Assembly: GCA_001247695.2 (NCBI GenBank)
Contig: LGRX02030310.1
Coordinates: forward strand, 1-64,000
DNA from: Cymbomonas tetramitiformis
Taxonomy: Eukaryota > Chlorophyta > Pyramimonadophyceae > Pyramimonadales > Pyramimonadaceae
Length of the DNA stretch: 64,000 bases
Direction: 5' to 3'
The position numbers were made by a program, and so were the translations under genes. The notes below the pieces were generated by a model. That model was not told the DNA's origin. It ran no database searches and worked only from the letters and a program-made list of their open reading frames with translations. This document shows positions 55,606 to 64,000 of the stretch, in pieces. Position 1 is the first letter of the stretch. Each line of letters starts with the position of its first letter.

Positions 55606-58600
55606 CTACACTTTAACGGCGCATTTGCCGCTGGTGTTGATGTAGTGAGCGGACCAGTAAGCGAGCATCATGAAAGCGATGGCCATGTCGTCGTTCTGGC
55701 CGTTGAACTTTCCGCTGATCACCCTTCTCCGCTCGACATTAGCGGCGGTCATGCTGGGCTTGTAGATATATTCGCACCGTTTTAACTGCTTGACGAGCTC
55801 GGTAACATCCTCCGGGCGATTCGCCGCGGTCTCATTCAGCAGTACGACCCGTTTTTCGCGCAGCAGTCGTTGCAACTCGTGGCGCATACGCTCCTTGATC
55901 TCCGACGTGGTGAATACTCCCGGACGTCTGTTCTCCAATTTTCTGTCGCAGCTGACGTGCACGATCGAGACGCTGTCGGCGAGCAGGTGCGCGACGCGCG
56001 ATGCTTGAACCCAGCCGCCGTAGTTGGCCTCGATGATGCTCACGAACAGAGTGCTGCTCGGTACCAATTTCCGCAACTCCTTCATGTGCAGGGCGATCTG
56101 AGTTTCCAGCTGCAAGTCGGACGAGATCGGCGCAGCGTCGATCGAGAGCACCTAAAAAATACAAACACGTCTTTCGTTCACGATGAAGGACAGAAAGAAC
56201 GACACCCTCGTCGGGGATAAGGGTGTTTTCATGTCCAACGATTTCTACGTGGTAGATCGGCATTTGCACGCGGCAATCGAAACCTTACACAGCTTGCTGC
56301 ACACAAATCGCTCTGTGGCGCACGTCGTACAAGAGGAGTGCGGTAAGCAGAGCTGGCACTACATCTGCAGACTGCTAGAAGCGGCCAAATTTTCCACCGA
56401 CCTCCTAGTGAAGCGATACACGTGGATCCTGCTTCTGGACACGTGCACCGACGTCATAAAGCCTTTTCTGATAGAGAGCTGCCCCAGCGACAAAGTGCAC
56501 AATTGGTTACACGAATTGCGTGATGACGTCACGCATATGATCCAGGCCAACGCATTGGTACCGGAAGTGCGCACGACTTCCAGGTTTGGCGAGAGCGTCC
56601 TCAGCGGCCGGCAAACAAAAGACGTCTCGAAAAAAGAAAGGAAGCAGCGCAGCGGGTCGCGTCGCAAACGAACGAGCATGTACGTGAACGCCGAGGGTGA
56701 CGCACAAAAAACGGAGAACCTCGCGTTAGCCGATGCCGCCTCTCTCGATGCGGCGACCAACGCACCCGAAGAGATACGTGACGCGGAGGATGCTGAGGGG
56801 GACATTTACGGCAACCGGTTCACCTTGGAAACCTTCGTGGCTAAGGTCATTTGCAAGTACTACGAGAGCTGATGAGAGATCTCGAGGTCTCCCTCTCTTC
56901 CGGCATGATGCAGGAATGTCGGATGCTCCCATCCATCTCGAGACGATCTAAAGGTTTTAGTTTATTGTGTAATTCGAGCACGCACCTGAAGCACATTGCG
57001 TCGGTCGTAGCATCCGCTGATGATGGCCATCAGATTGTTCCCTCCGCCACACGTGTCTATGCTCACGAACACATGAGATGGCGAGTGATCGAGTTGGACC
57101 TTCGTCGCTTCGAACGCCTCCAATGCCTTGAAATCGAAGCATCTTGCGTCGGATCCCGACGGTATTCCGAGCTGCTCTTGCATGTACATGCGAGGTTGTC
57201 CTTCGAAGAGCGCCTTGGTCATTAGCTCACGCCTGTGATCGTTTTTCCACGGCGGTATCAGCTCTCGTCGATGGGGGCATACGTCCTTGATTCCTTTCTG
57301 AGCGCACACGTCGCATATGAGCTTAATCTCCACCACGTTGAACATCGGCCCCGCCGTAATGGGATCCTTCATGTTGAGCAGGGTTGAGTAGAAATTGTTT
57401 TCGTCCAACGGTGTCGATATCGCCAGCATCGCCGTGTTCCGCACGTTCAGAAGCGGCACGATGACCTCGGTGAATACGGCTTCGTCCAAGCGTGAGGCCT
57501 CCTCCAGGATGATCACTTTCGCTCCAACTCCTTTCAGACCTGATCAGCGCATCACGCCTGAACGTAAGCGTTGGTCATCGACTCCTCGGAGATTGCGAGT
57601 ACATCCATGCGACCGATGCGATTTTTGAACGCGTGCTTCTTGCTTTTGGGCGCGTCGGTCCCGGTCGCCGGGCGTATGACTCGCGCGTCGGAAATCAGAA
57701 AGAGCATGACGCACACAAGCATCGTCAAGAGCGCCGCAATCGACATCCTGGATAAACCGTTACTTTGGCGAAAAAGCGTTGCTCGACCGTGAGGGACCTG
57801 CATGGGGGTATATATACGCTTGTCGATCGAACTCGACTCGATTCGGAAAGAGCGCGGGCCGTAGCTAACAAGTGCAAGACAAGGACACACCAAACAATAT
57901 CAAACACAAACATCTCCGCGCAGTCATAATGGAATTCGTGAGGCAAGTGTGCGACGAGGCGAAGTTTATTTACGATCCCATCACGGCACTCAAGGAGCAA
58001 CGGCTGTCCTTCTCTATCGGTTGTCGGACCAAAAAAATTGGGAAGAAGGAGACCAAGCAGGAGTTTTTCCCGGTGGCTCGTTACACCCGAGCGATGAACG
58101 ATACCGACGCGGAACCGCCGGAGGAGTGCGTGATCGAGGAGCCGGAGATCGCTTACGGCAACACGACCAACCTACTGAAGGCGTGGAAGTCGGAGGTGTA
58201 CAAGAGCGTCGACAACGGTCAGACCGAGAACGCGACACCGGCGGCCCGGAAGATGGTTTTCTTCACGGACTCGCTTGTCGTGCAAGAGGAGCTCGGCACT
58301 CTCTACTTGGAGATGTACGTCAAACCGGTTGCGCAGGCGTGGCATCTCACTTCGCCCAAAGATTTCTGCAATCGCGCCTTGGCGATGATGGAGATGGACG
58401 GGACCGTGGTGCAAGAGGCCGATCGTAACAACGCCGAGGTTCTGAAGACGATGCTCTCCGACAAGCAGCGAGAGGTCTTGACAAACTCGGTGATGAGTTA
58501 CATCAAATCGAGCGCCTACTCGTTCCAGCGCACGGAGAGCACCGGCAAACTGGACGCTACGTACGTTCGCCGCAAAGGTGACGAGATGGGGATTATCGCG

Positions 58601-61552
58601 TCCCTTCCGGTCAGCATGGGGTACGACGAGAAGAAACGCAAGTTCGAGCGGCGCGACCCGGATACCAACATCCTCGATTTCGGCGTCCTAGAAATGCACA
58701 GCATAATCTCCCAGGAGCCGCTGCAGCTCGAGGCCTTCGCCGGCGAGAAGCTGCACACAGCCTTGATCCACGGTGGACGAGACGCGAACAATTCGTGCCT
58801 CAACAGCGACGACGTGCGTCCCGACGATTACGCGTGCGTCGTTATCAAGCACGGCTCGTTCTATTTTCGAACGGAGACCTCCTTCGCGCCACAGAAACAT
58901 CTTCGGTGGTTGACCCGTGTGTCGAAGGTGGCGAAGAACGGGATCGGTAGCGGACTCAAGATTTCCTCGATTTTGGACCGGATGGACTGCGTCCACTCGG
59001 TCACGGACAGTTCGGATGTTAAGTCCGATAAGGATGACGAGAGGAGCTCGCCCTTGCACGCGTAGGAGCGAGAGAGAGACAAAAGGATGTAAGACCTATC
59101 TAAGCACGTAATCTCATCTTCGCTTGTGTAACGTGTATACTTATATGAAACTTATACGAGAATTTTATGAAAACTCGGTGTGGTGTCTGTCTTACGGTGT
59201 TGGGGCGCTCGAGTCACGCGCGTCGCCATGACACGAATTCTGAGCGGACCTCGCGTTTCGTTGGTATAAATACTTTCCCCTGAAATACTTTAACACACGA
59301 TCGCGCGCGTTAAAAATCATGGGAGGGTGCGCAATAAAAACGCGCAAAGTGCGGCACAGACTGCAGCAGCACGACGCGAAAAGGCGGCAAGTGCGGAGTC
59401 AATACAGCGGCATCACGCGTCCTCTGCATCGAGTGTATTACCCGAAGTACAGCTTCAAGCGTGCGCTGAGGCGCAAGGTGAAAAGCGAAAGCGACGATAA
59501 GAAAGCTACGTTCAAGACACGCTCGCGCGCGGATAGATCCAACGCCGGACGAAAACGAGGCAGTATCGTCGATAACGAGGTGGCAAAAGCGATCAAGCAT
59601 TATCGGCGCGCGTGTTTGGATGACCGCCGTCTGTCCGCGGAAGAGCAGCCTCCGTCACTGTACAAGTTCGCCGTGAGGCACTCTCTGCTCGAAAACGGAC
59701 TGTCGAGACAAATTTTGAAGCATGTCGACATCATGGGCTGGACAGCAATCGATTCGCACGTGCACGTCGAGGATGTCGACTCGCAAACGCGCACCGCGGC
59801 TGATTTCGTCTGCGTGCAAAAGGCGAACCCGCGCTCCTTCGCTGTGATGGAGCTGAAGTGCGGGTTCGAAGGCTATGTTTCGTTGCATTCCGGTAACATG
59901 CTGCACGAACTGAAGCGCGTGCCCAACAGCCCGAGGAATCAGCATCATTTGCAGGTCGCCCTGACGCGAGAGATGTACGCTCGCACCTACGACGACTCGG
60001 AGAGGGTCCGCGCGTTCGTGATTTGGGCGAACGACTCTGCCGTGCACCACGAGGAGGTGGCCGAATGGGCATTGACCAACGCGCCAGCCGCCCTAAAGCG
60101 TCTTGGAAAGAGGCTAGCTCGAAAGGAGAACGCGAGAGCGCAACGATAAGACGGCCTATCGTCGGATATCTTCGGTAAGAGTTTTGCGAGTATAAATGTG
60201 TTAGCGTGCGCGGACGAAAGCGCTTGAAACTCGTAGAGACCACTGCGGCGCGCTTCGTCCTGGCGCGATCATGAAGCAACACCTCTTTGTGAGCTGTCTC
60301 TACGCGTACGTATGGCTCAAACTACGCCAGGCTCCACGCGCTCACACACTGAGTCGAATTTACGCGAGGTGTCGACGTCCTATGAAAAAGTTGCAAATAC
60401 CGGACATGCCTCGCTTTCTGCAGGACATCGATCCGCGTTTTCGAGTTGCCAAGACGCACGCGGTGGGATCCACCTTCGACGTCGCGCGGCTCGAATCGGT
60501 GGTACAGGCGTGTCTTGGCGAGATAAAGAAAGGCGGGATCATACTATCGGTCGGTCGATCGAGCTTCTGCGGGTGTGCGAGCTCGAGAAAGACCACCACC
60601 ACCACCATGTTCATCGTGAATCAAGGTGACGAATCTTCGACGGTGCAGACCGAGTGTTTGAAGTGGCTGAAGAAGACCACCGACGCGCATGCCATCGGAA
60701 AGGCGTGCAGGGGGTCTTTTTTTCCCGTCAAGACCAAACGACTGCGGGTGATCTCCAAAACGAAGCACACCTGGTGCTCGCGCTACGCTCGCGACCTGTA
60801 CGTTTTGAAGTGGGTGCCGAGCTCGCAGGAAGATGCGAACGCTGCGTAGAGCCCTCACCTTGTACGCTGCTGGGATACGAGTATAGTCGACGGACGTCCG
60901 ACGAATCGACACCCTTCACGTAGATTTGTTCTTGGTTTCGTCGCAGGATTCGACTTGAGCCCTCTGGAATGTGACATATAAGTTTGTAAACCTGTTCTAA
61001 AAGACTGCTGCTCGCTCGCTGTCCGGTGGAGAAGACGGATACCCACATATCCGCGACTGACAGAAGCAGGGCGGCGACGAACATAGCGACGCTGGTGGTT
61101 TTGCCCCATCTTCTGGGCGTGACGATGAGCACCTCGAAACTAGGATCCTCCATGTCGTTCTCTCTCAGGATGCGAGTCCGGTGACGCTCGAAATCGTTCG
61201 TGCCGTAGATGTGCGCCAAAGTCGCTCCTAAGAAGGCTTTGTGAAACAGCTTTTGGCTCGCGGTACGCTCAAGACCGAACTGGTCCAAACACGTTTTGAG
61301 CTTTTGTATGTACCCGTCTCCCGCAACGGATTTGATAAGATCGGAGCATTTTTTGCTGTCGATGAAAGCTTGCAGCTTGCACTGCAACGCGGGGACGTCT
61401 TTTCGTTTCCTCCCGATAGTCGAAGTGGCGGCGCGAGTGCGTGTTTCGGTTGTTTCCATTTCCACGATCTGCTTGTAAATCGAGAAGCGCAGCGGGTCGT
61501 GAAAATCGGGTTCCTTCATGGCGCATACGCGCAGTACGTGACTCGCGTTCAT
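55606..61552 (-). CDS. Herpesvirus-type DNA-packaging terminase, ATPase and nuclease, three exons
   Basis: Exon 1 (61552-60859) carries Walker A PRRWGKTT (residues about 146-153). Exon 2 (57539-56986) has Walker B KVIILEEASRLD, coupling motif LAISTP, a CxxC...CxH knuckle and the first nuclease aspartate (FVSIDTCG). Exon 3 (56151-55606) has the remaining nuclease acids (SIIEANYGG, GQNDDMAIAFMML). Introns: 60858-57540 (3319 nt, GTGAGG, phase 1) and 56985-56152 (834 nt, GTGCGT, TTTTTTAG, phase 0). The product is 597 residues, a little shorter than herpesvirus homologues. This motor pumps DNA into procapsids and cuts it. Four genes lie inside the introns, as UL16/UL17 lie in the UL15 intron of herpesviruses. 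Splice sites are inferred. Confidence 0.9.
56183..56872 (+). CDS. Hypothetical protein nested in terminase intron 2
   Basis: 229 residues, antisense to the terminase and filling its second intron. The N-terminal half is helical with several cysteines. The middle is very basic (KKERKQRSGSRRKRTSMYV), a likely nuclear or nucleic-acid-binding patch, and the C terminus is acidic. No family recognised. Confidence 0.65.
   Translation: MKDRKNDTLVGDKGVFMSNDFYVVDRHLHAAIETLHSLLHTNRSVAHVVQEECGKQSWHYICRLLEAAKFSTDLLVKRYTWILLLDTCTDVIKPFLIESCPSDKVHNWLHELRDDVTHMIQANALVPEVRTTSRFGESVLSGRQTKDVSKKERKQRSGSRRKRTSMYVNAEGDAQKTENLALADAASLDAATNAPEEIRDAEDAEGDIYGNRFTLETFVAKVICKYYES
57552..57746 (-). CDS. Small membrane or secreted protein inside terminase intron 1
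   Basis: 64 residues beginning MSIAALLTMLVCVMLFLIS, a signal-anchor-like segment, then basic sequence (KSKKHAFKNR). It is on the same strand as the terminase and ends 12 bases before its second exon. The palindromic TATATATA at 57809 is about 63 bases upstream. Small enveloped-virus membrane proteins have this layout. Confidence 0.45.
   Translation of the reverse strand: MSIAALLTMLVCVMLFLISDARVIRPATGTDAPKSKKHAFKNRIGRMDVLAISEESMTNAYVQA
57809..57816. promoter_or_regulatory. Palindromic TATA element between divergent genes
   Basis: TATATATA reads the same on both strands. It lies between the small minus-strand gene (start 57746) and the plus-strand gene (start 57929). Confidence 0.45.
57929..59065 (+). 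CDS. Hypothetical protein nested in terminase intron 1
   Basis: 378 residues from the first ATG. Well-conserved coding appearance, mixed alpha/beta (NTTNLLKAWKSEVYKSVDNG, DMGIIASLPVSMGYDEKKRK-like strands) and an acidic Ser-rich tail. Size and place within the packaging locus would suit a triplex, portal-vertex or other capsid protein, but no motif confirms this. Confidence 0.65.
   Translation: MEFVRQVCDEAKFIYDPITALKEQRLSFSIGCRTKKIGKKETKQEFFPVARYTRAMNDTDAEPPEECVIEEPEIAYGNTTNLLKAWKSEVYKSVDNGQTENATPAARKMVFFTDSLVVQEELGTLYLEMYVKPVAQAWHLTSPKDFCNRALAMMEMDGTVVQEADRNNAEVLKTMLSDKQREVLTNSVMSYIKSSAYSFQRTESTGKLDATYVRRKGDEMGIIASLPVSMGYDEKKRKFERRDPDTNILDFGVLEMHSIISQEPLQLEAFAGEKLHTALIHGGRDANNSCLNSDDVRPDDYACVVIKHGSFYFRTETSFAPQKHLRWLTRVSKVAKNGIGSGLKISSILDRMDCVHSVTDSSDVKSDKDDERSSPLHA
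59265..59272 (+). promoter_or_regulatory. TATA box of the PD-(D/E)XK gene
   Basis: TATAAATA 47-54 bases before the ATG at 59319. Confidence 0.65.
59319..60149 (+). CDS. PD-(D/E)XK nuclease, lambda-exonuclease/YqaJ-like
   Basis: 276 residues. The catalytic core is visible: Glu in IVDNEVAKAI (about 87), Asp in RTAADFVCV (162), E-x-K in FAVMELKCG (178-180) and a Gln block NQHHLQVALT (208-212). This order fits nucleases of the lambda-exonuclease/alkaline-nuclease type that process replicating viral DNA for recombination and packaging. The first 80 residues are very basic. It is nested in terminase intron 1, which supports a role with DNA packaging or maturation. Confidence 0.7.
   Translation: MGGCAIKTRKVRHRLQQHDAKRRQVRSQYSGITRPLHRVYYPKYSFKRALRRKVKSESDDKKATFKTRSRADRSNAGRKRGSIVDNEVAKAIKHYRRACLDDRRLSAEEQPPSLYKFAVRHSLLENGLSRQILKHVDIMGWTAIDSHVHVEDVDSQTRTAADFVCVQKANPRSFAVMELKCGFEGYVSLHSGNMLHELKRVPNSPRNQHHLQVALTREMYARTYDDSERVRAFVIWANDSAVHHEEVAEWALTNAPAALKRLGKRLARKENARAQR
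60191..60198 (+). promoter_or_regulatory. TATA box of gene 60271-60849
   Basis: TATAAATG 73-80 bases before the ATG. Confidence 0.5.
60271..60849 (+). CDS. Hypothetical basic protein nested in terminase intron 1
   Basis: 192 residues (an internal ATG at 60382 would give 155). SRKTTTTTMFIVNQGD and RDLYVLKWVPSSQED are the clearest blocks; basic throughout. It ends about 10 bases before the exon 1 donor of the terminase on the other strand. No family recognised. Confidence 0.6.
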   Translation: MKQHLFVSCLYAYVWLKLRQAPRAHTLSRIYARCRRPMKKLQIPDMPRFLQDIDPRFRVAKTHAVGSTFDVARLESVVQACLGEIKKGGIILSVGRSSFCGCASSRKTTTTTMFIVNQGDESSTVQTECLKWLKKTTDAHAIGKACRGSFFPVKTKRLRVISKTKHTWCSRYARDLYVLKWVPSSQEDANAA

Positions 61553-61686
61553 CGCGGTGTCACGCGTTCTTCAGAGGCGTCGCAAGTCCAACACCGAAAG
61601 TCTTCCACAGTCGAGTGCGTCGAACGATACTTCGAAAATTACTTTTCTGTGCTCCGCTCGTTCGCGAACGCTGGCGCGTGTCAGCG

Positions 61687-61694
61687 TATATATA
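61687..61694. promoter_or_regulatory. Palindromic TATA element between terminase and gene 61708
   Basis: TATATATA lies 135 bases before the terminase ATG (minus strand) and about 20 bases before the first plausible ATG of the plus-strand gene, so either or both may use it. Confidence 0.45.
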
Positions 61695-61707
61695 CATGTA
61701 CGCCAAG

Positions 61708-62310
61708 ATGAGCGTGTGCGATTCCTACTATCGCAGGCGGAAAGTGCCTCTGTACGAAGTGAGATTACGGCTCTCGATGAGGCGCGACGCGCATGATCAA
61801 ACCGAAGCAGCAGACGCGGATGAATGTCCCACGGTGCACGTGGTATGCACCGCTTCCGCGTACGTAAGAGCCTCAGGAAATTTGCACGACATCTGTTTGA
61901 AAAAGGTGCACAAATATTATAAGGAGTCCTGTATTGAAAGCGTGCGAGTGGAGATGATATTGGTTGACGACACTAAAGAAAACATGGTGTTAATGCTCTC
62001 CGAAAACATGTGCAACATCGGCAGGGAATTCTCCGAGCTACACAGTCTTTTTACGATATCCTCCGAAAACCTACCGGCGGTGTTGTGCACCGGACTGTGC
62101 GCCACGTACATTATGGGGAAAAACGAAACCGTCGACGATAACAACAAACGTATAGTGGTGATCATGGTCACCGAAGGAGCACAACGTATTCGATCCCTGA
62201 TCGATGAGATGTTAACGATTTCCGTGAACGAAAAAGCCTTTTGCGAGGTCTGCGAGTTGAAGGAATACGAATTTAAAGTTTCGGGAGACGATCTTGAAAT
62301 ATTGCAATGA
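61708..62310 (+). CDS. Hypothetical protein divergent from terminase
   Basis: 200 residues if started at 61708. Because the TATA element is so close, the true start may be the internal ATG at 61777. Mixed alpha/beta with hydrophobic strands (VEMILVDDTKENMVLMLSEN, IVVIMVTEGAQRI) and scattered cysteines. No family recognised. Confidence 0.6.
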   Translation: MSVCDSYYRRRKVPLYEVRLRLSMRRDAHDQTEAADADECPTVHVVCTASAYVRASGNLHDICLKKVHKYYKESCIESVRVEMILVDDTKENMVLMLSENMCNIGREFSELHSLFTISSENLPAVLCTGLCATYIMGKNETVDDNNKRIVVIMVTEGAQRIRSLIDEMLTISVNEKAFCEVCELKEYEFKVSGDDLEILQ

Positions 62311-62342
62311 CGAGCTCGCACAAAATTCTTGCCCCCATCGAA

Positions 62343-62400
62343 AAGCGGCAAGTTTTAAGTTCTTAAGGGGTGGAAATTTGCAAGCCTGCTTTGGCAGTGA
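62343..62400. mobile_element. MITE family 1 fragment
   Basis: CTTAAGGGGTGGAAATTTGC and CCTGCTTTGGCAGTGA parallel the left inner part of copy a at 17547. No right end seen. Confidence 0.45.
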
Positions 62401-62590
62401 ACGTCTAAGGAGTTCCCTGTTCGCATATAAGACTAACAATGCGATCTTCGTGAAGAGAGGAAACATTGCTCGTCGTAAGATTATGGTAGTCTTAGCAGCG
62501 GCGTAACCTCGAAGTTTTATCACCGTGTTGCCACGTCCACTACCACCAACTCTCGTGCCTTACGGCAACTCGCTATCGCATCGCTCCGCG

Positions 62591-63613
62591 TCAGGCGCTT
62601 ATCTTAAATTTTTTCTGCAGACACAGGGCCATCTTAAGACAAGAGCTCGCGTGCGTGAATCGGCTTTTCTTAAACCCAAAGTGCTGTAGTCCGTTCAGGT
62701 TCGGTAGGTACTTGTTTAGATACATGTCGCGACCGACGACGCACTCGTCCGTGTCGGAAGACACCCCGTCCCGCATGATGTACAGCATGGCGAGCGCGTA
62801 GTATTCCACCTGCGTCCGCTTGCTCAACTGAAACAGGGGAGACTGTATGCACGCGCGCACGACGGCGTCATCCATGATCCGTTGCATCCTGGTGCACTGA
62901 CTGCTCAGGTAATCGAGTCTCGCGGCGTTGTAGGGCGGACTTTTCATGGACCACGCGTCTGAGCGCTGCATCTCGGTTATGAAAATGCTCTGAATATCCG
63001 TCAGCACGATCGGCATGACGTTTTTTAGCCGGTACCGCAGATAGGAGTGAACCTTCTTGTAGGCGCTTTTGCTTTTTCTCCGATGTATATCTCGTTGCAA
63101 AGCGGTTCGCTTGTCGGACCACAGAAGTCGGTTGACCACGCTCTGCGCTACTTTGTGCGCGTCGTCCTGGTGTAACGTTCGATGAAGTTTTTTCAGCTTC
63201 ACACGAGGTTGAGGCATCAGCTCACTCCGCTTGGTTTTTACAATCTCGAAGCCGTCCGTGACGCTCTGCACTTTGTGGCCACCGTGCTCCGGGTCCGTGC
63301 TTTTAAAGCTCTGTCTATAAATCTTGGACACGCACAACGCCGTCAGAGGACAAACCATCTCCTCTCCGTTGTCGACCACCTTCGTGCATCGATTGCCACA
63401 GTAATGAACGTTCGATGAGCTTTTGCAGACGTAGGTGTGCATATCTCGTAGTACGAATTCGCAGTTATCGGTGCATTTGTGCGTCGGATCGACGCAAAGG
63501 TCGCATGTCGGACCGTCTTCCTCGTGCACTTCGTTTTGCGCGACCAGAGAGTTCATACACGCCCAGATGTGGTCGAGTACGCTCTGATCTGGATCCGCTT
63601 CCATTTCGGTCAT
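62591..63613 (-). CDS. Cys/His-rich zinc-binding protein
   Basis: 340 residues. The N-terminal 100 carry a dense Cys/His array: CDLCVDPTHKCTDNCEF, TYVCKSS, HYCGNRC and MVCPLTALC, enough for two or three zinc ions. The rest is helical and basic. The HxCG..C.....CPLT arrangement looks like a defined family of large nuclear DNA viruses, but I cannot name it. Location beside the packaging genes suggests a core gene. Confidence 0.65.
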   Translation of the reverse strand: MTEMEADPDQSVLDHIWACMNSLVAQNEVHEEDGPTCDLCVDPTHKCTDNCEFVLRDMHTYVCKSSSNVHYCGNRCTKVVDNGEEMVCPLTALCVSKIYRQSFKSTDPEHGGHKVQSVTDGFEIVKTKRSELMPQPRVKLKKLHRTLHQDDAHKVAQSVVNRLLWSDKRTALQRDIHRRKSKSAYKKVHSYLRYRLKNVMPIVLTDIQSIFITEMQRSDAWSMKSPPYNAARLDYLSSQCTRMQRIMDDAVVRACIQSPLFQLSKRTQVEYYALAMLYIMRDGVSSDTDECVVGRDMYLNKYLPNLNGLQHFGFKKSRFTHASSCLKMALCLQKKFKISA

Positions 63614-63677
63614 GCGTTTCGTGTCAAACGGACGACCCTTACCTATTATCTACGGTTCCACTCGCGCGCTGAATGCC

Positions 63678-63899
63678 ATGTCATTCACGAAGCATCGGCG
63701 CCGTTCTTACCAAACGCGTCGCGACGAAGACGTAATCGCTTTGCGGACTAAGTCCCTCGACAAGCGGAACGCACGGAATGCTGCGGCGAGGACTTTCTTT
63801 GCTGCGAAGCAGAAGAACTTGGTGTCTGCGTTATGCCGCGAAACAAGACAAAAAACAAGAGGTCTACGTTTAATCGACGAGGGGTTGGCGGGTGGATGA
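63678..63899 (+). CDS. Small basic protein
   Basis: 73 residues, rich in Arg and Lys (MSFTKHRRRSYQTRRDEDV, NARNAAARTFFAAKQKN), with coding-like composition. Divergent from the zinc-protein gene. It overlaps the next ORF in another frame, so the two cannot both be certain. Confidence 0.35.
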   Translation: MSFTKHRRRSYQTRRDEDVIALRTKSLDKRNARNAAARTFFAAKQKNLVSALCRETRQKTRGLRLIDEGLAGG

Positions 63900-64000
63900 A
63901 AGCACGGCTTATTAAAAAAACGCGACACTACTTTTACTTTGTACGACGATATCACTTCGCGTTCAAGCGCAGCTACTTGCGTACTGATCTGGCATACTCA
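63833..64000 (+). CDS. Basic protein, 3' end outside window
   Basis: ATG at 63833 opens 56 codons to the window edge without a stop. Very basic start (MPRNKTKNKRSTFNRRG), then aromatic-rich HYFYFVRRYHFAFKRSY. It overlaps 63678-63899 by 67 bases in a different frame. Confidence 0.35.
   Translation, partial: MPRNKTKNKRSTFNRRGVGGWMKARLIKKTRHYFYFVRRYHFAFKRSYLRTDLAYS

Noticed and set aside
55456..56220. Plus-strand open frames opposite terminase exon 3
   Set aside because: The minus strand carries the terminase nuclease motifs; plus-strand products have none.
58014..58428. Open frames antisense to or overlapping the 378-residue gene in intron 1
   Set aside because: Arg/Gly-rich shadow frames arising from GC-rich codon use.

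Overview
The window looks like part of a large, intron-rich double-stranded DNA virus of a eukaryote, or an endogenous copy in a host genome. The strongest viral marker is on the minus strand between 61552 and 55606: a herpesvirus-type DNA-packaging terminase ATPase/nuclease split into three exons whose phases agree. Other genes run through its introns. Herpesviruses, malacoherpesviruses and mirusviruses use this terminase type. No major capsid protein, DNA polymerase or RNA polymerase lies in the window, so the group cannot be fixed. Dense short intergenic spacers, TATAAATA-like boxes 40-110 bases before many start codons, spliceosomal introns and several repeat families all indicate nuclear, Pol II-style expression. 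No rRNA, tRNA or CRISPR array was seen.

Left arm (1-25 kb). A MULE-transposase-like SWIM zinc-finger fragment is followed by repeats and a gene with a TFIIB-like zinc ribbon that sits behind ten 20-bp repeats. A run of mainly minus-strand accessory genes follows: a secreted tyrosinase, a membrane-anchored phosphagen (arginine) kinase, a spliced EF-hand protein, a Cys-rich small protein, a secreted 40-residue-repeat protein with a frameshifted centre, and a multi-pass membrane protein. Beyond these lie an ankyrin-MYND protein, a PPP-like phosphatase, a protein kinase and a spliced DEDD 3'-5' exonuclease.

Middle (25-47 kb). This part holds a CoiA-like nuclease fused to an SF1 helicase and flanked by direct repeats, a long ankyrin-type repeat protein and its broken copy, RING proteins, an RCC1-like protein and an F-box-like/ankyrin protein. 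It also holds a RING/coiled-coil protein whose N terminus carries five RNA polymerase II CTD-like heptads. Miniature inverted-repeat elements and CG-rich hairpins with G-run loops are scattered between genes.

Right arm (47-64 kb). After a spliced DNA methyltransferase with a 35-nt micro-exon, the region becomes a compact block of mostly unrecognised genes around the split terminase. A PD-(D/E)XK nuclease sits in terminase intron 1 and a zinc-binding protein lies beyond. This block is probably the packaging/virion core. The left and middle regions look like a fast-changing accessory zone for host interaction, ubiquitin signalling, phosphorylation and surface proteins. Intron structures are inferred from GT-AG signals and phase agreement and have no transcript support here.
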